Positions 28,022 through 36,738 of a stretch of DNA of 64,000 nt are shown here, in pieces. The notes below the pieces were generated by a model that was not told the origin of the DNA, did no database searches, and saw only the letters and a list, made by a program, of their open reading frames with translations. Source of the DNA: Aquibaculum sediminis. GTDB lineage: Bacteria; Pseudomonadota; Alphaproteobacteria; Kiloniellales; DSM-21159. A program made the translations under genes and the position numbers. Positions within the stretch are counted from its first letter, which is position 1, and each line of letters starts with the position of its first letter. The DNA lies in contig NZ_JBFCVK010000001.1 in NCBI RefSeq assembly GCF_040712085.1, forward strand, positions 1 through 64,000. The letters are read 5' to 3'.

Positions 28022-28050
28022 GAGATAGGCAGTCGGACCGGCGAAGTCAA
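28022..28050 (-). promoter_or_regulatory. sigma70-type promoter of groESL
   Basis: TTGACT (28045-28050) and TATCTC (28022-28027) are separated by 17 bases on the minus strand. CIRCE begins about nine bases further on. This fits HrcA-controlled vegetative transcription. Confidence 0.7.
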
Positions 28051-28084
28051 CCTTAGTGAACAGCCGTACCGCCGGGACGTGGTT

Positions 28085-28131
28085 GCGATGTCAGGGCGTC
28101 GCGATGTCAGGGCGTCGTGATGTCGGGCTTC
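28085..28131. repeat. short tandem repeat
   Basis: GCGATGTCAGGGCGTC occurs twice in direct succession (28085-28100, 28101-28116) and is followed by a degenerate third unit ending at 28131. It lies between the groESL promoter and the end of hflX and is probably a small slippage expansion. Confidence 0.6.
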
Positions 28132-28141
28132 GCGATGCTGG

Positions 28142-29509
28142 TCAGTGTTCCGCGGGAACGGAGGGACCCGACCCGTCCTCCTGCATGGGCAGGCGGTCGA
28201 AGCGTGCGCGCTCGATGGGAGAGAGGCTGACACGCAGCCACGTGTGGCCGTCGCCTTCTTCCCGGTCCAGGACCTGGCCATGCTGATAGAGCCAGGCCAG
28301 CGTCTTGCCGTCGGCCGCGTCCACTTCCAGTTCCAGGACTTCATGGTCGCGCTGCAGCCCCTGACGCACCGCTTTGAGCAAGTCAGGCAGGCCTTCGCCG
28401 GTGAGCGCGGATACGGCCACCAGATGGTCTTCGCGCGCGCACTGCGCCTGCAATGCAGCGCGCGCCTCGGGCTCCAGAAGATCGATCTTGTTGAAGACCT
28501 CGATGACCGGCCGTTCACCGGACTCGCCCGGACCGAGTCCGAGATCGTGCATGATCGCGTCCACCGACGCCTTCTGCTCTTCATGCTCCGGATCGCTTAC
28601 ATCGCGCACGTGCACGATGACATCAGCAGAGATCACTTCCTCCAGCGTGGCCCGGAAGGCCGCGACCAGATGCACCGGCAGATCGGTGATGAAGCCGACT
28701 GTATCCGAGAGAATGATGGTCTCGCCCGACGCCAGCTCCAGCCGCCGCATGGTGGGGTCGAGCGTGGCGAAGAGCATATCTTCGGCCATGACGTCGGCCC
28801 GGGTCAGCGTGTTGAAGAGCGTGGATTTTCCGGCGTTGGTGTAGCCCACCAAAGCCACGACCGGATAGGGCACCTTCTGTCGTGCGCTGCGATGCAGGCC
28901 GCGCGTGCGCTTGACCTGTTCGAGATCCTTCTTCAGCCGGAGGATCTTCTCATCCAACATGCGCCGGTCGAGTTCGATTTGGCGTTCACCCGGACCGCCC
29001 ATGAAGGCGCCACCGCTGCGCTGACGCTCCAAGTGAGTCCAGGAGCGCACCAGACGCGAACGCTGATAGGTCAGCGCTGCGAGATCGACTTGCAGTCGCC
29101 CTTCCTTGGTCCGGGCGCGTGCCCCGAAGATCTCCAGGATCAGGCCCGTGCGGTCGATGACCTTGCGATCCAGTGCGCGCTCCAGATTGCGCTGCTGGCC
29201 AGGGGAGAGCGTGCAGTCGAAAACCACGAGATCGGCTTCCGTCCCCTCGGCCTGGGACGCCAAGCGCTCGACGACCCCTCCGCCAACAAAGGTCGCCGGA
29301 TAGGGGCGGTCGATCGGGGCGATATCCGTGCCCACAACCTCCAGCCCGATGGCCTGGGCGAGGCCGATGGCCTCCTGCAAGCGGGCATCGGCCGAACGCT
29401 CCGATTGCCCAGGCCCAGGCTTCACTGCTGGATGCAGCACCAGGGCGCGCCCCGCACTCCCTTCGGTAGTAGGGGTGGTCGCGCTCTGCTTAGAAGTCTC
29501 TTGCGTCAG
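28142..29509 (-). CDS. hflX: ribosome-associated GTPase HflX
   Basis: HflX is a GTPase that binds 50S subunits and can split stalled ribosomes under stress. The N-terminal domain ends in GGPGERQIELDRR; the G domain shows VGYTNAGKST (G1), SDTVGF (G3) and FNKIDL (G4). The first ATG/GTG in frame is a GTG at 29440, but that would begin inside the conserved VLHP strand and has no ribosome binding site. A CTG at 29507-29509 overlaps the hfq stop (CTGA) and has AAGGAG seven bases ahead, giving about 455 residues. I prefer it, with the GTG as the fallback. Confidence 0.9.
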   Translation of the reverse strand: MTQETSKQSATTPTTEGSAGRALVLHPAVKPGPGQSERSADARLQEAIGLAQAIGLEVVGTDIAPIDRPYPATFVGGGVVERLASQAEGTEADLVVFDCTLSPGQQRNLERALDRKVIDRTGLILEIFGARARTKEGRLQVDLAALTYQRSRLVRSWTHLERQRSGGAFMGGPGERQIELDRRMLDEKILRLKKDLEQVKRTRGLHRSARQKVPYPVVALVGYTNAGKSTLFNTLTRADVMAEDMLFATLDPTMRRLELASGETIILSDTVGFITDLPVHLVAAFRATLEEVISADVIVHVRDVSDPEHEEQKASVDAIMHDLGLGPGESGERPVIEVFNKIDLLEPEARAALQAQCAREDHLVAVSALTGEGLPDLLKAVRQGLQRDHEVLELEVDAADGKTLAWLYQHGQVLDREEGDGHTWLRVSLSPIERARFDRLPMQEDGSGPSVPAEH

Positions 29510-29760
29510 TCCTCGGCTCCTTCCTTGTCGGTGACCTCGAACAGCTGAATCGGTGCCGATGGCATGATCGTGGAGATCGCATGCTTGTAGACGAGCTGCG
29601 AGTGCGCGTCGCGACGCAGCAGCACGCAGAAATTATCAAACCAAGTGACAATACCCTGCAGCTTCACCCCATTGACCAAGAAAATCGTGACCGGAATCTT
29701 GTTCTTGCGGATGTGGTTGAGGAAGACATCTTGTACGTTTTGCGACTTTTCACCGGCCAT
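29506..29760 (-). CDS. hfq: RNA chaperone Hfq
   Basis: The protein has 84 residues. Sm1 (NVQDVFLNHIRKNKIPVTIF, then VNGVKLQGIV) and Sm2 (YKHAISTI) are typical and the acidic tail is short. Hfq pairs small RNAs with mRNAs and in alphaproteobacteria controls nitrogen and stress genes. It lies directly upstream of hflX, as in most proteobacteria, and downstream of the dat and HAD genes. A purine-rich leader with GAGGG precedes the start. Confidence 0.98.
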   Translation of the reverse strand: MAGEKSQNVQDVFLNHIRKNKIPVTIFLVNGVKLQGIVTWFDNFCVLLRRDAHSQLVYKHAISTIMPSAPIQLFEVTDKEGAED

Positions 29761-29886
29761 TGCGTTAGACCCTCTTCTTTCTCTTTCGCTTCATTATTGG
29801 CGCTTCGTTATTCGTATGGGCCATTCGAACCAAGCGCAGCAATGCCTGGTCGGCTCCAATCCATTTCGCTGGCGCATCGGCCGCCA

Positions 29887-30594
29887 TCATGCCGGATGCA
29901 TCGCTTCTCCGGAAAACCTTGCCTGGGACGCCGTCTCCACCAACGCCAACAACGCTGAGAAGTCCGGCAGGTGCGCCGCCACACGCACCCCCGCGAACTC
30001 GCCATCGGCGGGTGCTTCCTGGCGCAACAGCACGCCCGTGCAGCCGGCATTGGCCGCACATAGCAGATCGACATCGGTATCGCCGATAAACCACACAGCA
30101 GAGGTGGGTTCCACCTGCATCGAACGCAAGGCCATCCGGACCGGTTCTGCGTCAGGCTTGTCCCGGGTGGCATCGTTGGCCCCCACGACGGCACCAAAGT
30201 AGTCGGACCAAGCCAATGCCTCGACTTCCCGCCGTAAATAGGGCCCAGCCTTGTTGCTGACCACCCCCATCGGCACGGACAACTGCGCCAAGGTTGCAAG
30301 GCAGGCCTGCGCGCCCGGCAGGCTTCGCAGGCCTTCCAGATGCCGTTGCGCGAAGCTGTCGTAGAAAATCGTCATCGCCTCGTCGGCCTGCGCGCCGAAC
30401 AGCTTGGGGAAGGCTTCGCGCGCCGACTCGCGCACGCGCTCGCGTGCTTCCTGCAAGGTCCAGGGGGTCATGCCGAACGCGAGAAACGTGTCCTTCAGGG
30501 CCAGATGAATTGTGCCCCAACTATCGATCAGGGTGTTATCCCAGTCGAAGAGGATCGCCGCAGGCGCCGGCAATGTGGCTTGCGCTTCCGTCAA
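29887..30594 (-). CDS. HAD-family phosphatase (phosphoglycolate-phosphatase-like)
   Basis: The protein has 235 residues. HAD motif I is FDWDNTLIDS, motif II is VVSNKAG, the lysine lies in RDKPDAEP and the acidic motif is FIGDTDVD. The cap domain lies between. The substrate is unknown; relatives act on phosphoglycolate or nucleotides. The start appears to be TTG at 30594, overlapping the transaminase stop (TTGA), with AGGAG eight bases ahead. It occupies the position between dat and hfq. Confidence 0.85.
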   Translation of the reverse strand: MTEAQATLPAPAAILFDWDNTLIDSWGTIHLALKDTFLAFGMTPWTLQEARERVRESAREAFPKLFGAQADEAMTIFYDSFAQRHLEGLRSLPGAQACLATLAQLSVPMGVVSNKAGPYLRREVEALAWSDYFGAVVGANDATRDKPDAEPVRMALRSMQVEPTSAVWFIGDTDVDLLCAANAGCTGVLLRQEAPADGEFAGVRVAAHLPDFSALLALVETASQARFSGEAMHPA

Positions 30595-31475
30595 GCCGCC
30601 TGCTCCTGCTTTTGACGAGTGGCCGGATCGGCGGTTACGTAGTCGATGTAGAGCTGACGCAGGCGCATGGTCAGCATGCCGGGGTGCCCGTTGCCCACCG
30701 GCTTGCCGTCGATCTCGACGATGGGCATGACCAGATTGGTGCTCGATGTGAGAAAGGCTTCGCGCGCGGCATAAGCCTCCTCCACCGTGAACGGCCGCTC
30801 CTCGAACTCCATGCCGGCAGCTTTTGCCGCCTCGATCAGGGAGTGCCGCGTTATGCCGCTCAGGATCAAGTGATCGGCCTTGCGCGTGACCAGCTTGCCG
30901 TCGGCCGTGACGATCCAGGCGTTGGTGGCCGAGCCCTCACTGACCGTACCATCGCCTTCCACCAGCCATGCTTCCGCCGCGCCGGCCTCCACCGCCTCCT
31001 GCTTTGCCAGGCAATTGGGCAAGAGTGATATGGACTTGATGTCCCGCCTTTGCCACCGGATGTCGGGCGTGGTGATGACCTTGATGCCCTTCTCCAACTG
31101 CTCAGGCGTGTGCGGCTTGGTCTGCCGCACGGTCATCACCAGCGCGGGTTTGGCCGCTTTCGGAAACTTGTGGTCTCGCGGCGCCACGCCGCGCGTCACC
31201 TGCATGTAGAGAAAGCCGTAGGTCAGTTGGTTGCGGCGCATCACCTCGGCGCTGATCATCTTTAGCACCTGGCGCGACTTCGGCATAGCGATGCGCAACT
31301 CAGAAAGTGAGCGCTCCAGCCGGTCCAGATGCGCTTCCTCATCGATCAGCTGCGAGTAAAACACGGGAACGACTTCATATACGCCGTCCGCAAACTGATA
31401 GCCGCGATCCTCGATGTGAACCGCAGCATCGCGATGCGGAACGAAGCGACCGTTGACGTAGGCAATGCGCGGCAT
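30591..31475 (-). CDS. dat: D-amino-acid transaminase (class IV aminotransferase)
   Basis: The protein has 294 residues and is a fold-type IV PLP enzyme. The catalytic lysine is K147 in RRDIKSISLLPN, with the following stretch CLAKQEAVEAGAAEAW closely like Bacillus D-alanine transaminase. SEGSATNAWIV and LILSGITRHSLI bind the phosphate. It makes or uses D-alanine and D-glutamate for peptidoglycan. I chose the ATG at 31475 because AAAGGG is six bases upstream; an ATG at 31481 is too close to it. The gene lies in the conserved trkA-dat-hfq arrangement. Confidence 0.88.
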   Translation of the reverse strand: MPRIAYVNGRFVPHRDAAVHIEDRGYQFADGVYEVVPVFYSQLIDEEAHLDRLERSLSELRIAMPKSRQVLKMISAEVMRRNQLTYGFLYMQVTRGVAPRDHKFPKAAKPALVMTVRQTKPHTPEQLEKGIKVITTPDIRWQRRDIKSISLLPNCLAKQEAVEAGAAEAWLVEGDGTVSEGSATNAWIVTADGKLVTRKADHLILSGITRHSLIEAAKAAGMEFEERPFTVEEAYAAREAFLTSSTNLVMPIVEIDGKPVGNGHPGMLTMRLRQLYIDYVTADPATRQKQEQAA

Positions 31476-31530
31476 GGTCATCCCTTTGGTAAACAATGGT
31501 CCGTGGGTACAGGCGCAGAATAGCTTTCGG

Positions 31531-32907
31531 TCAGAAGAATTCCAGCTTAACGGAAAAGAGGCGCTCAACCTTTTTCACCGCGCCCGGCTTGGCGAAGAGC
31601 ACGACCAGATCGCCCGCCTGGATCACCGTTCCGCCGCGTGGCACCACGAAGGCTCCGTTGCGCACCAGCGCTCCGATCACCACCCCTTCGGGCAGCCCAG
31701 CCTCGCGAATGCTGCTGCCTGCAAGCCCCGATGTTTCAAGCACCTCGGCCTCGATCACCTCCCCCACGCCGTCGGCCAGGGAATGGGCGGCCCGGATTCT
31801 CCCACGCCGCACATGCTGCAGGATGGTGGAAACGGTGATCGCTCTTGGGCTGACAACCGTGTCCACACCCAGTCCGGGCAGGAGCTGGGCGTAGGAGGTG
31901 GAGTTGATCAGGGTGATCGCGCGGCCACAGCCCTGCTTCTTGGCAAGCAGCGCGGCCAGGATGTTCACCTCGTCTTCATTGGTGACAGTGATGACCGTTT
32001 CGGCAGTACCGACGTTGGCTTCCGCCAGAATATCCTGCTCCAGCGCGTCTCCATGGATCACGACTGAACGTCGTAGGGTCTGAGCCACGCGCTCCGCGCG
32101 CACCTTGTCGAACTCGATGACCTTCAGCTGCACGTAGCTGTGCCGCTCCTCAATGGAGCGCGCCAGTTCCAGACCGATATTGCCGCCACCGATCAACACC
32201 AGGCGCCGCGCCTCCTTCTCGGCATAGCCGAAGGAGAGCATCGCGCGCTCCAGGTGCGCGGTCTCACACATGAAGTAAACGTCGTCGCCGGGCTGCAGCT
32301 CGTCGTCACCGCCCGGCGCGATAACACTGTCGCCGCGTCTGATGGTGACCAGGTAGATGTGCAGGTCGGGAAACAGGTCAGTCAGTTGCCGCAGTGGCGT
32401 GGAGATGATCGGCGTTTCCTCGCGGACGTGCACGCCCACGAGCGTTACCTTGCCGCCTGCCAGGGTGATCGCATCGAAAGCGCCGGGAATCATCAACCGG
32501 CGTTCGATCGCACGCGAAACCTCGACCTCGGGCGAGATGATCACGTCTATCGGCAAGTTCGATGCCGAGAAAAGATCGGACCATAAGGGATTGAGATAAC
32601 TTTGGTTTCTTATGCGTGCGATCTTCGTCGGCACTTCGAACAGCGAGTGGCCAACCTGACAGGCAACCATATTGACTTCGTCCGCATAGGTCACCGCGAT
32701 CAGCATGTCCGCGTCCTGGGCCCCTGCCCGTTCCAGCACGTCCGGGTGCGAGGCGAAGCCCACCACGCCGTTGACATCCAGCAGGTCGGTAATCTTCTGG
32801 ATAAGCTCCGGCGACTGGTCGACGACTGTGACGTCCGCCGATTCTCCAGCCAGATAGCGGGCGATATTGAAGCCGACCTGCCCTGCCCCGCAGATGATGA
32901 ATTTCAT
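31531..32907 (-). CDS. trkA: Trk potassium uptake regulatory protein TrkA
   Basis: The protein has 458 residues and is the peripheral NAD-binding regulator of Trk potassium channels. There are two RCK_N/RCK_C repeats: the first Rossmann start is MKFIICGAGQVGFNIARYL, the second is RRLVLIGGGNIGLELARSIE. It lies six bases after ntrX, the usual alphaproteobacterial order. No trkH/trkG is in the window. Confidence 0.95.
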   Translation of the reverse strand: MKFIICGAGQVGFNIARYLAGESADVTVVDQSPELIQKITDLLDVNGVVGFASHPDVLERAGAQDADMLIAVTYADEVNMVACQVGHSLFEVPTKIARIRNQSYLNPLWSDLFSASNLPIDVIISPEVEVSRAIERRLMIPGAFDAITLAGGKVTLVGVHVREETPIISTPLRQLTDLFPDLHIYLVTIRRGDSVIAPGGDDELQPGDDVYFMCETAHLERAMLSFGYAEKEARRLVLIGGGNIGLELARSIEERHSYVQLKVIEFDKVRAERVAQTLRRSVVIHGDALEQDILAEANVGTAETVITVTNEDEVNILAALLAKKQGCGRAITLINSTSYAQLLPGLGVDTVVSPRAITVSTILQHVRRGRIRAAHSLADGVGEVIEAEVLETSGLAGSSIREAGLPEGVVIGALVRNGAFVVPRGGTVIQAGDLVVLFAKPGAVKKVERLFSVKLEFF

Positions 32908-32913
32908 GCGGCC

Positions 32914-34296
32914 CTACCGTTCCGAGGTCGAGATGCCCAGCAGGCGCAGTTTGCGATGCAGCGCGGAGCGCTCCATTCCAACGAACGCTGCCGTGCGCGA
33001 GATGTTGCCGCCGAAGCGGTTGACCTGGGCGTCGAGGTACTGCTTTTCGAAGCGCTCGCGAGCCTGGCGTAGCGGCAGCGCCAGAAGGTCGGCGGCACCA
33101 TTGCCGCTGAGCGCCGGCGTCTGCGAGGTGATTTCCGGCGGGAGCATGTCCGCGCCGATCGGATCCCCGGGCCCGCCGGGCGCCATGATCAACAGCCAGT
33201 CGACCACGTTGCGCAACTGACGGACATTCCCTGGCCAGTCGTAGCTCTGCAGCCCCACCAGGGCATCCTCCCCCAGCTTGCGCGACGGCATGCCTGCGTT
33301 GTTCGCCGCGCGCTGCATGAAGTGCGCGACAAGGTCCGGGATATCCTCGCGGCGCTCTCGCAAGGCAGGCACGCGGATGGGCACGACATTCAAGCGGTAG
33401 AAGAGATCTTCGCGGAAACGCCCTTCCTCGATCAGGCTGGCCAGATCGCGATTGGTCGAAGCCACTACCCGCACGTCGACCTCCACGCGCCGCGCGCCGC
33501 CGACGCGCGTGAAGCTCTGGTCCTGCAAAACGCGCACGATCTTGCCCTGGGTCTCGAGCGGCATGTCCGCGACTTCATCCAGGAGCAGCGTGCCACCATG
33601 GGCCCGCTCGAACGTCCCGATCTTGGCCACGCGTCCCTGCTCACCGCCCTGCTCGACGCCGAAGAGTTCGCTTTCAAGACGGTCCGGATGCAAGGTGGCA
33701 CAGTTGAGCGCCATGAAGGGACCGCTGCTGCGGCGTGAGTTCTGATGGATCAGGCGCGCAACCACCTCCTTGCCGGTGCCGGCTGCACCGGTGATCAGCA
33801 CGCGGCTGCCGGTCGGCGCCACCTTCGTGACGGCCTGGCGCAGATGCGTGACCGCCGCGCTCTGCCCCAGGAGGTCGGTCTCAGGCGCCACCCGCAGGCG
33901 CAGTTCCTCGTTCTCAGCCCGCAGCCGCGCCGCCTCGATGGCACGCTCCACCACCAGGAGCAGGCGATCGGCCTTGAAGGGCTTCTCGATGAAGTCGTAA
34001 GCGCCGAGCTTGATCGCCTTGACCGCGGTTTCAATGTTGCCGTGGCCCGAAATCATGACCACGGGGACGCCGGCATGGTCGCGCTTGATGCGTTGCAGGA
34101 TTTCCAAGCCGTCCATGCGGGAATTCTGCAGCCAGATATCCAGGATCACGAGATGAGGCCTGCGATCGCGCAAGCCATCCAGGGCTTCATCGGCATTGGC
34201 CGCGCCGCGCGTGGCGTGCCCCTCATCCTCCAGGACGCCGGAGATCAACAGGCGAATATCCGCTTCATCGTCAACGATCAGTATGTCGTGCGCCAT
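32914..34296 (-). CDS. ntrX: nitrogen regulation response regulator NtrX
   Basis: The protein has 460 residues: a receiver domain with VDDEADIRLL and phosphoacceptor region LVILDIW, an AAA+ domain with GAAGTGKEVVARL and a Fis-type HTH (NISRTAAFVGMERSALHRKL). The GAFTGA loop that contacts sigma54 is replaced by EQGRVAKIGTFE, as in many NtrX proteins, so it may regulate without classic sigma54 activation. It follows ntrY and partners it in nitrogen, redox and envelope control. Confidence 0.93.
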   Translation of the reverse strand: MAHDILIVDDEADIRLLISGVLEDEGHATRGAANADEALDGLRDRRPHLVILDIWLQNSRMDGLEILQRIKRDHAGVPVVMISGHGNIETAVKAIKLGAYDFIEKPFKADRLLLVVERAIEAARLRAENEELRLRVAPETDLLGQSAAVTHLRQAVTKVAPTGSRVLITGAAGTGKEVVARLIHQNSRRSSGPFMALNCATLHPDRLESELFGVEQGGEQGRVAKIGTFERAHGGTLLLDEVADMPLETQGKIVRVLQDQSFTRVGGARRVEVDVRVVASTNRDLASLIEEGRFREDLFYRLNVVPIRVPALRERREDIPDLVAHFMQRAANNAGMPSRKLGEDALVGLQSYDWPGNVRQLRNVVDWLLIMAPGGPGDPIGADMLPPEITSQTPALSGNGAADLLALPLRQARERFEKQYLDAQVNRFGGNISRTAAFVGMERSALHRKLRLLGISTSER

Positions 34297-34358
34297 TTCA
34301 CCCTGCTCATTCGAATCCCGGATCCCGCAATTGAAAGGCGGCCATCCCGGTCAGTCCC

Positions 34359-36623
34359 TCAACCTGTTGCCTGCCGTTGACCCGCGGCGGTTTCGGACTC
34401 ATCAGCCTCCTCAGCACCCGGCGTCCTGAGAAACTGCAGGACCACTCGCGCACCCTTGCCCTCGTGACGGTCGCTGAGCGCCAAGGTGCCTCCGTGATCC
34501 TCCATGATCTTTTTCACAATGGCCAGTCCCAGCCCCGTGCCCTTCTCCCGCGTGGTCATATAGGGCTCGGTTAGCCGCTCGCGCTCCTGCGCCGGCAGCC
34601 CACGACCGTTGTCCTCGATTTCCACTTCGACGCCTTCGGGGAGGCTGTGCAGCCGAACTTCCACAAGCCCCGGGTCGGGCGTTTCTCCGTTCTGCTCCTG
34701 GATGTGCTGGCGGGATTCTACGGAATCGGCGGCGTTCTGCAGAAGATTGGTAAGCGCCTGCCGGATCTGACCGGAATCCACCTGGAGGTAGATAGGTGCA
34801 GCAGGCGGTTCGTACTCGAAGCGGATGCCTTGGCGGGCCGCTCCCGCTTGCAGTTCTACCGACTGCGCCACGAGATGGCCCAGATCCTGGCGCGCCATCA
34901 CGGGGGTGGGCATCCGGGCGAAGGATGAGAATTCATCGACCATGCGCCCGATATCGCCGACCTGGCGCACGATGGTATCCGTGCAGGCCTCGAAAACCTC
35001 GCGGTCGCTCTCGAGCTGTTTCAAATAGCGCCGTTTCAGGCGTTCGGCGGAGAGCTGAATGGGGGTGAGCGGGTTCTTGATTTCATGAGCGATGCGCCGC
35101 GCCACGTCGGCCCAGGCCGCCTTGCGCTGCGCGGACAGCAGTTCCGTGACGTCATCGAACGTCAGAACGAAACCGAGCAATCCGCCCTCGCCCACTTCCG
35201 CCAGCACCCGCACCAGGAAGGTGCGATTGTAGCCATCGCGCCGTGAAAGCGTGATCTGGCGCTCATGCGCGCGACCGGGGCGCCGCTCGGCCGTGTCCAG
35301 TAGGTCGCGCAGGTCGCGCGAGAGGTTGCCAATCCGCCGCCCCTTGAGTTGGCCTTCTTCAAGAGACAAAAGCTCGCAGGCGGAGCGGTTGACCAGGGTG
35401 ACCCGGCGTTCTTCATTGAGGCCGATGACGCCGGCGGAAACACCGGCAAGCACCGTTTCGATGAAGCGCCGCCGCGCCTCGATCTGCCGATTGGCTTCCA
35501 GAAGCTCATCCTGCTGGCGCTCCAGGTCGCTGGTCATCCGATTGAAGGTCAGGCCCAAGGTGCCGATCTCGTCGCCGGGGTCGATGCCGTGCACGCGCAC
35601 ATGCAGATCGCCCGCCCCCACGCGCTCGGCCGCGGTCACCAGTCTTGCGATGGGCTGGCTCAGCCGGTCGGCGAAGGCAAGACCAACCCAGGAGGCGGCG
35701 AGCAATAGCAGTACAGCGATCAGGAAGAAGATCAGGGCGAAGGTGATGATGAGCCCCGTGCGCTCTCCCTCGATCTCTTCATAGACCTGGACGGCCGCCG
35801 AAGTCCGCTCCATGTGGCCGACGACGCGTGGATCGATGACCCGACCCACGAGCAGGTAGGTGTCGACATAGATATCAAGCTTCACCAAAGCTTTCAGCCG
35901 ATCGCCATAATCTCCTGATAAGACGACGACACTTCCCCGCTCAGCCCGGTCGAGAGCAGCTTCCGGCAGGTCCGGGCGGACGTCGAGCAGAGACCCAAGG
36001 CCGACGCGGGCAATGACCCGACCGGAACGCTGGAATACCACCGCTTCCGTCAGCCCGCGCAGCGCCGCCTGATTGCCCAGCACCCGGGCAAACTGGTTCG
36101 GGTCGACGGTGACCAGGCGTCCCGAGCGGCTCACGCCATTGGCCACTGCGAGAATGTCCGCGTTGATGGTCCGGCGATGTTCCTGCTCGTAGGCTTCGGC
36201 CACAGCCAGCGATTCCTTGATCGCCGTGCTGACGCGATCGCTGAACCAGGACTGCAGGCCGAAATCGAACAGCAGCACGGCGAGCAGGGCGATGAAGAAG
36301 CTGGGCAGCACCGACACCAGTGCGAAGAGGCCGACCAGCCGGGTGTGCAGCCTAGCTCCAGCTGCGTCGCGACGACGTTCGGCCCAGAGCCGCAGCAGGC
36401 GCCGCGTGATCAGCGCCCCGAAGCAGACGAGCAGGATCAGGTCGAGCACCAGCAGTGCGAAAATACCGCGCGGCTCCTGCGCCCAGGGCAGGCGACCGGT
36501 CATGGCCAGGAACGTCGCCCCACCCGTCACCATGGCCGCGAGCAGCAGCACGATCGCCAGCGGACGGCCCAGCCGCTCCCAGCGGGAGGGACGGAGACTG
36601 GAGCTGCTCTGCAGCGCGCTCAT
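34359..36623 (-). CDS. ntrY: nitrogen regulation sensor histidine kinase NtrY
   Basis: The protein has 754 residues. N-terminal membrane segments flank a periplasmic sensor, followed by a HAMP linker (RLVTAAERVGAGDLHVRV), a PAS-like domain, the H-box RRIAHEIKNPLTPIQ and the ATPase motifs NLLQNAADS, DNGRGL and GTGLGLAIVKK. It phosphorylates NtrX. A 115-base gap separates it from ntrC. Confidence 0.94.
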   Translation of the reverse strand: MSALQSSSSLRPSRWERLGRPLAIVLLLAAMVTGGATFLAMTGRLPWAQEPRGIFALLVLDLILLVCFGALITRRLLRLWAERRRDAAGARLHTRLVGLFALVSVLPSFFIALLAVLLFDFGLQSWFSDRVSTAIKESLAVAEAYEQEHRRTINADILAVANGVSRSGRLVTVDPNQFARVLGNQAALRGLTEAVVFQRSGRVIARVGLGSLLDVRPDLPEAALDRAERGSVVVLSGDYGDRLKALVKLDIYVDTYLLVGRVIDPRVVGHMERTSAAVQVYEEIEGERTGLIITFALIFFLIAVLLLLAASWVGLAFADRLSQPIARLVTAAERVGAGDLHVRVHGIDPGDEIGTLGLTFNRMTSDLERQQDELLEANRQIEARRRFIETVLAGVSAGVIGLNEERRVTLVNRSACELLSLEEGQLKGRRIGNLSRDLRDLLDTAERRPGRAHERQITLSRRDGYNRTFLVRVLAEVGEGGLLGFVLTFDDVTELLSAQRKAAWADVARRIAHEIKNPLTPIQLSAERLKRRYLKQLESDREVFEACTDTIVRQVGDIGRMVDEFSSFARMPTPVMARQDLGHLVAQSVELQAGAARQGIRFEYEPPAAPIYLQVDSGQIRQALTNLLQNAADSVESRQHIQEQNGETPDPGLVEVRLHSLPEGVEVEIEDNGRGLPAQERERLTEPYMTTREKGTGLGLAIVKKIMEDHGGTLALSDRHEGKGARVVLQFLRTPGAEEADESETAAGQRQATG

Positions 36624-36738
36624 GGGTCAATCACCAGGAACAACAACGGGCTCGCGCTTCTCGGCTTCCTCGAACGCCCCCTCACCGGGGCCTTCGCAAC
36701 AGTTCGCACTATGCCAGCCTGTGGCAGAACGGCCACGC

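Noticed and set aside
29815..29860. tRNA-like GGTTCGAA on the minus strand upstream of hfq
   Set aside because: No flanking T-stem pairing, acceptor stem or anticodon arm can be formed.
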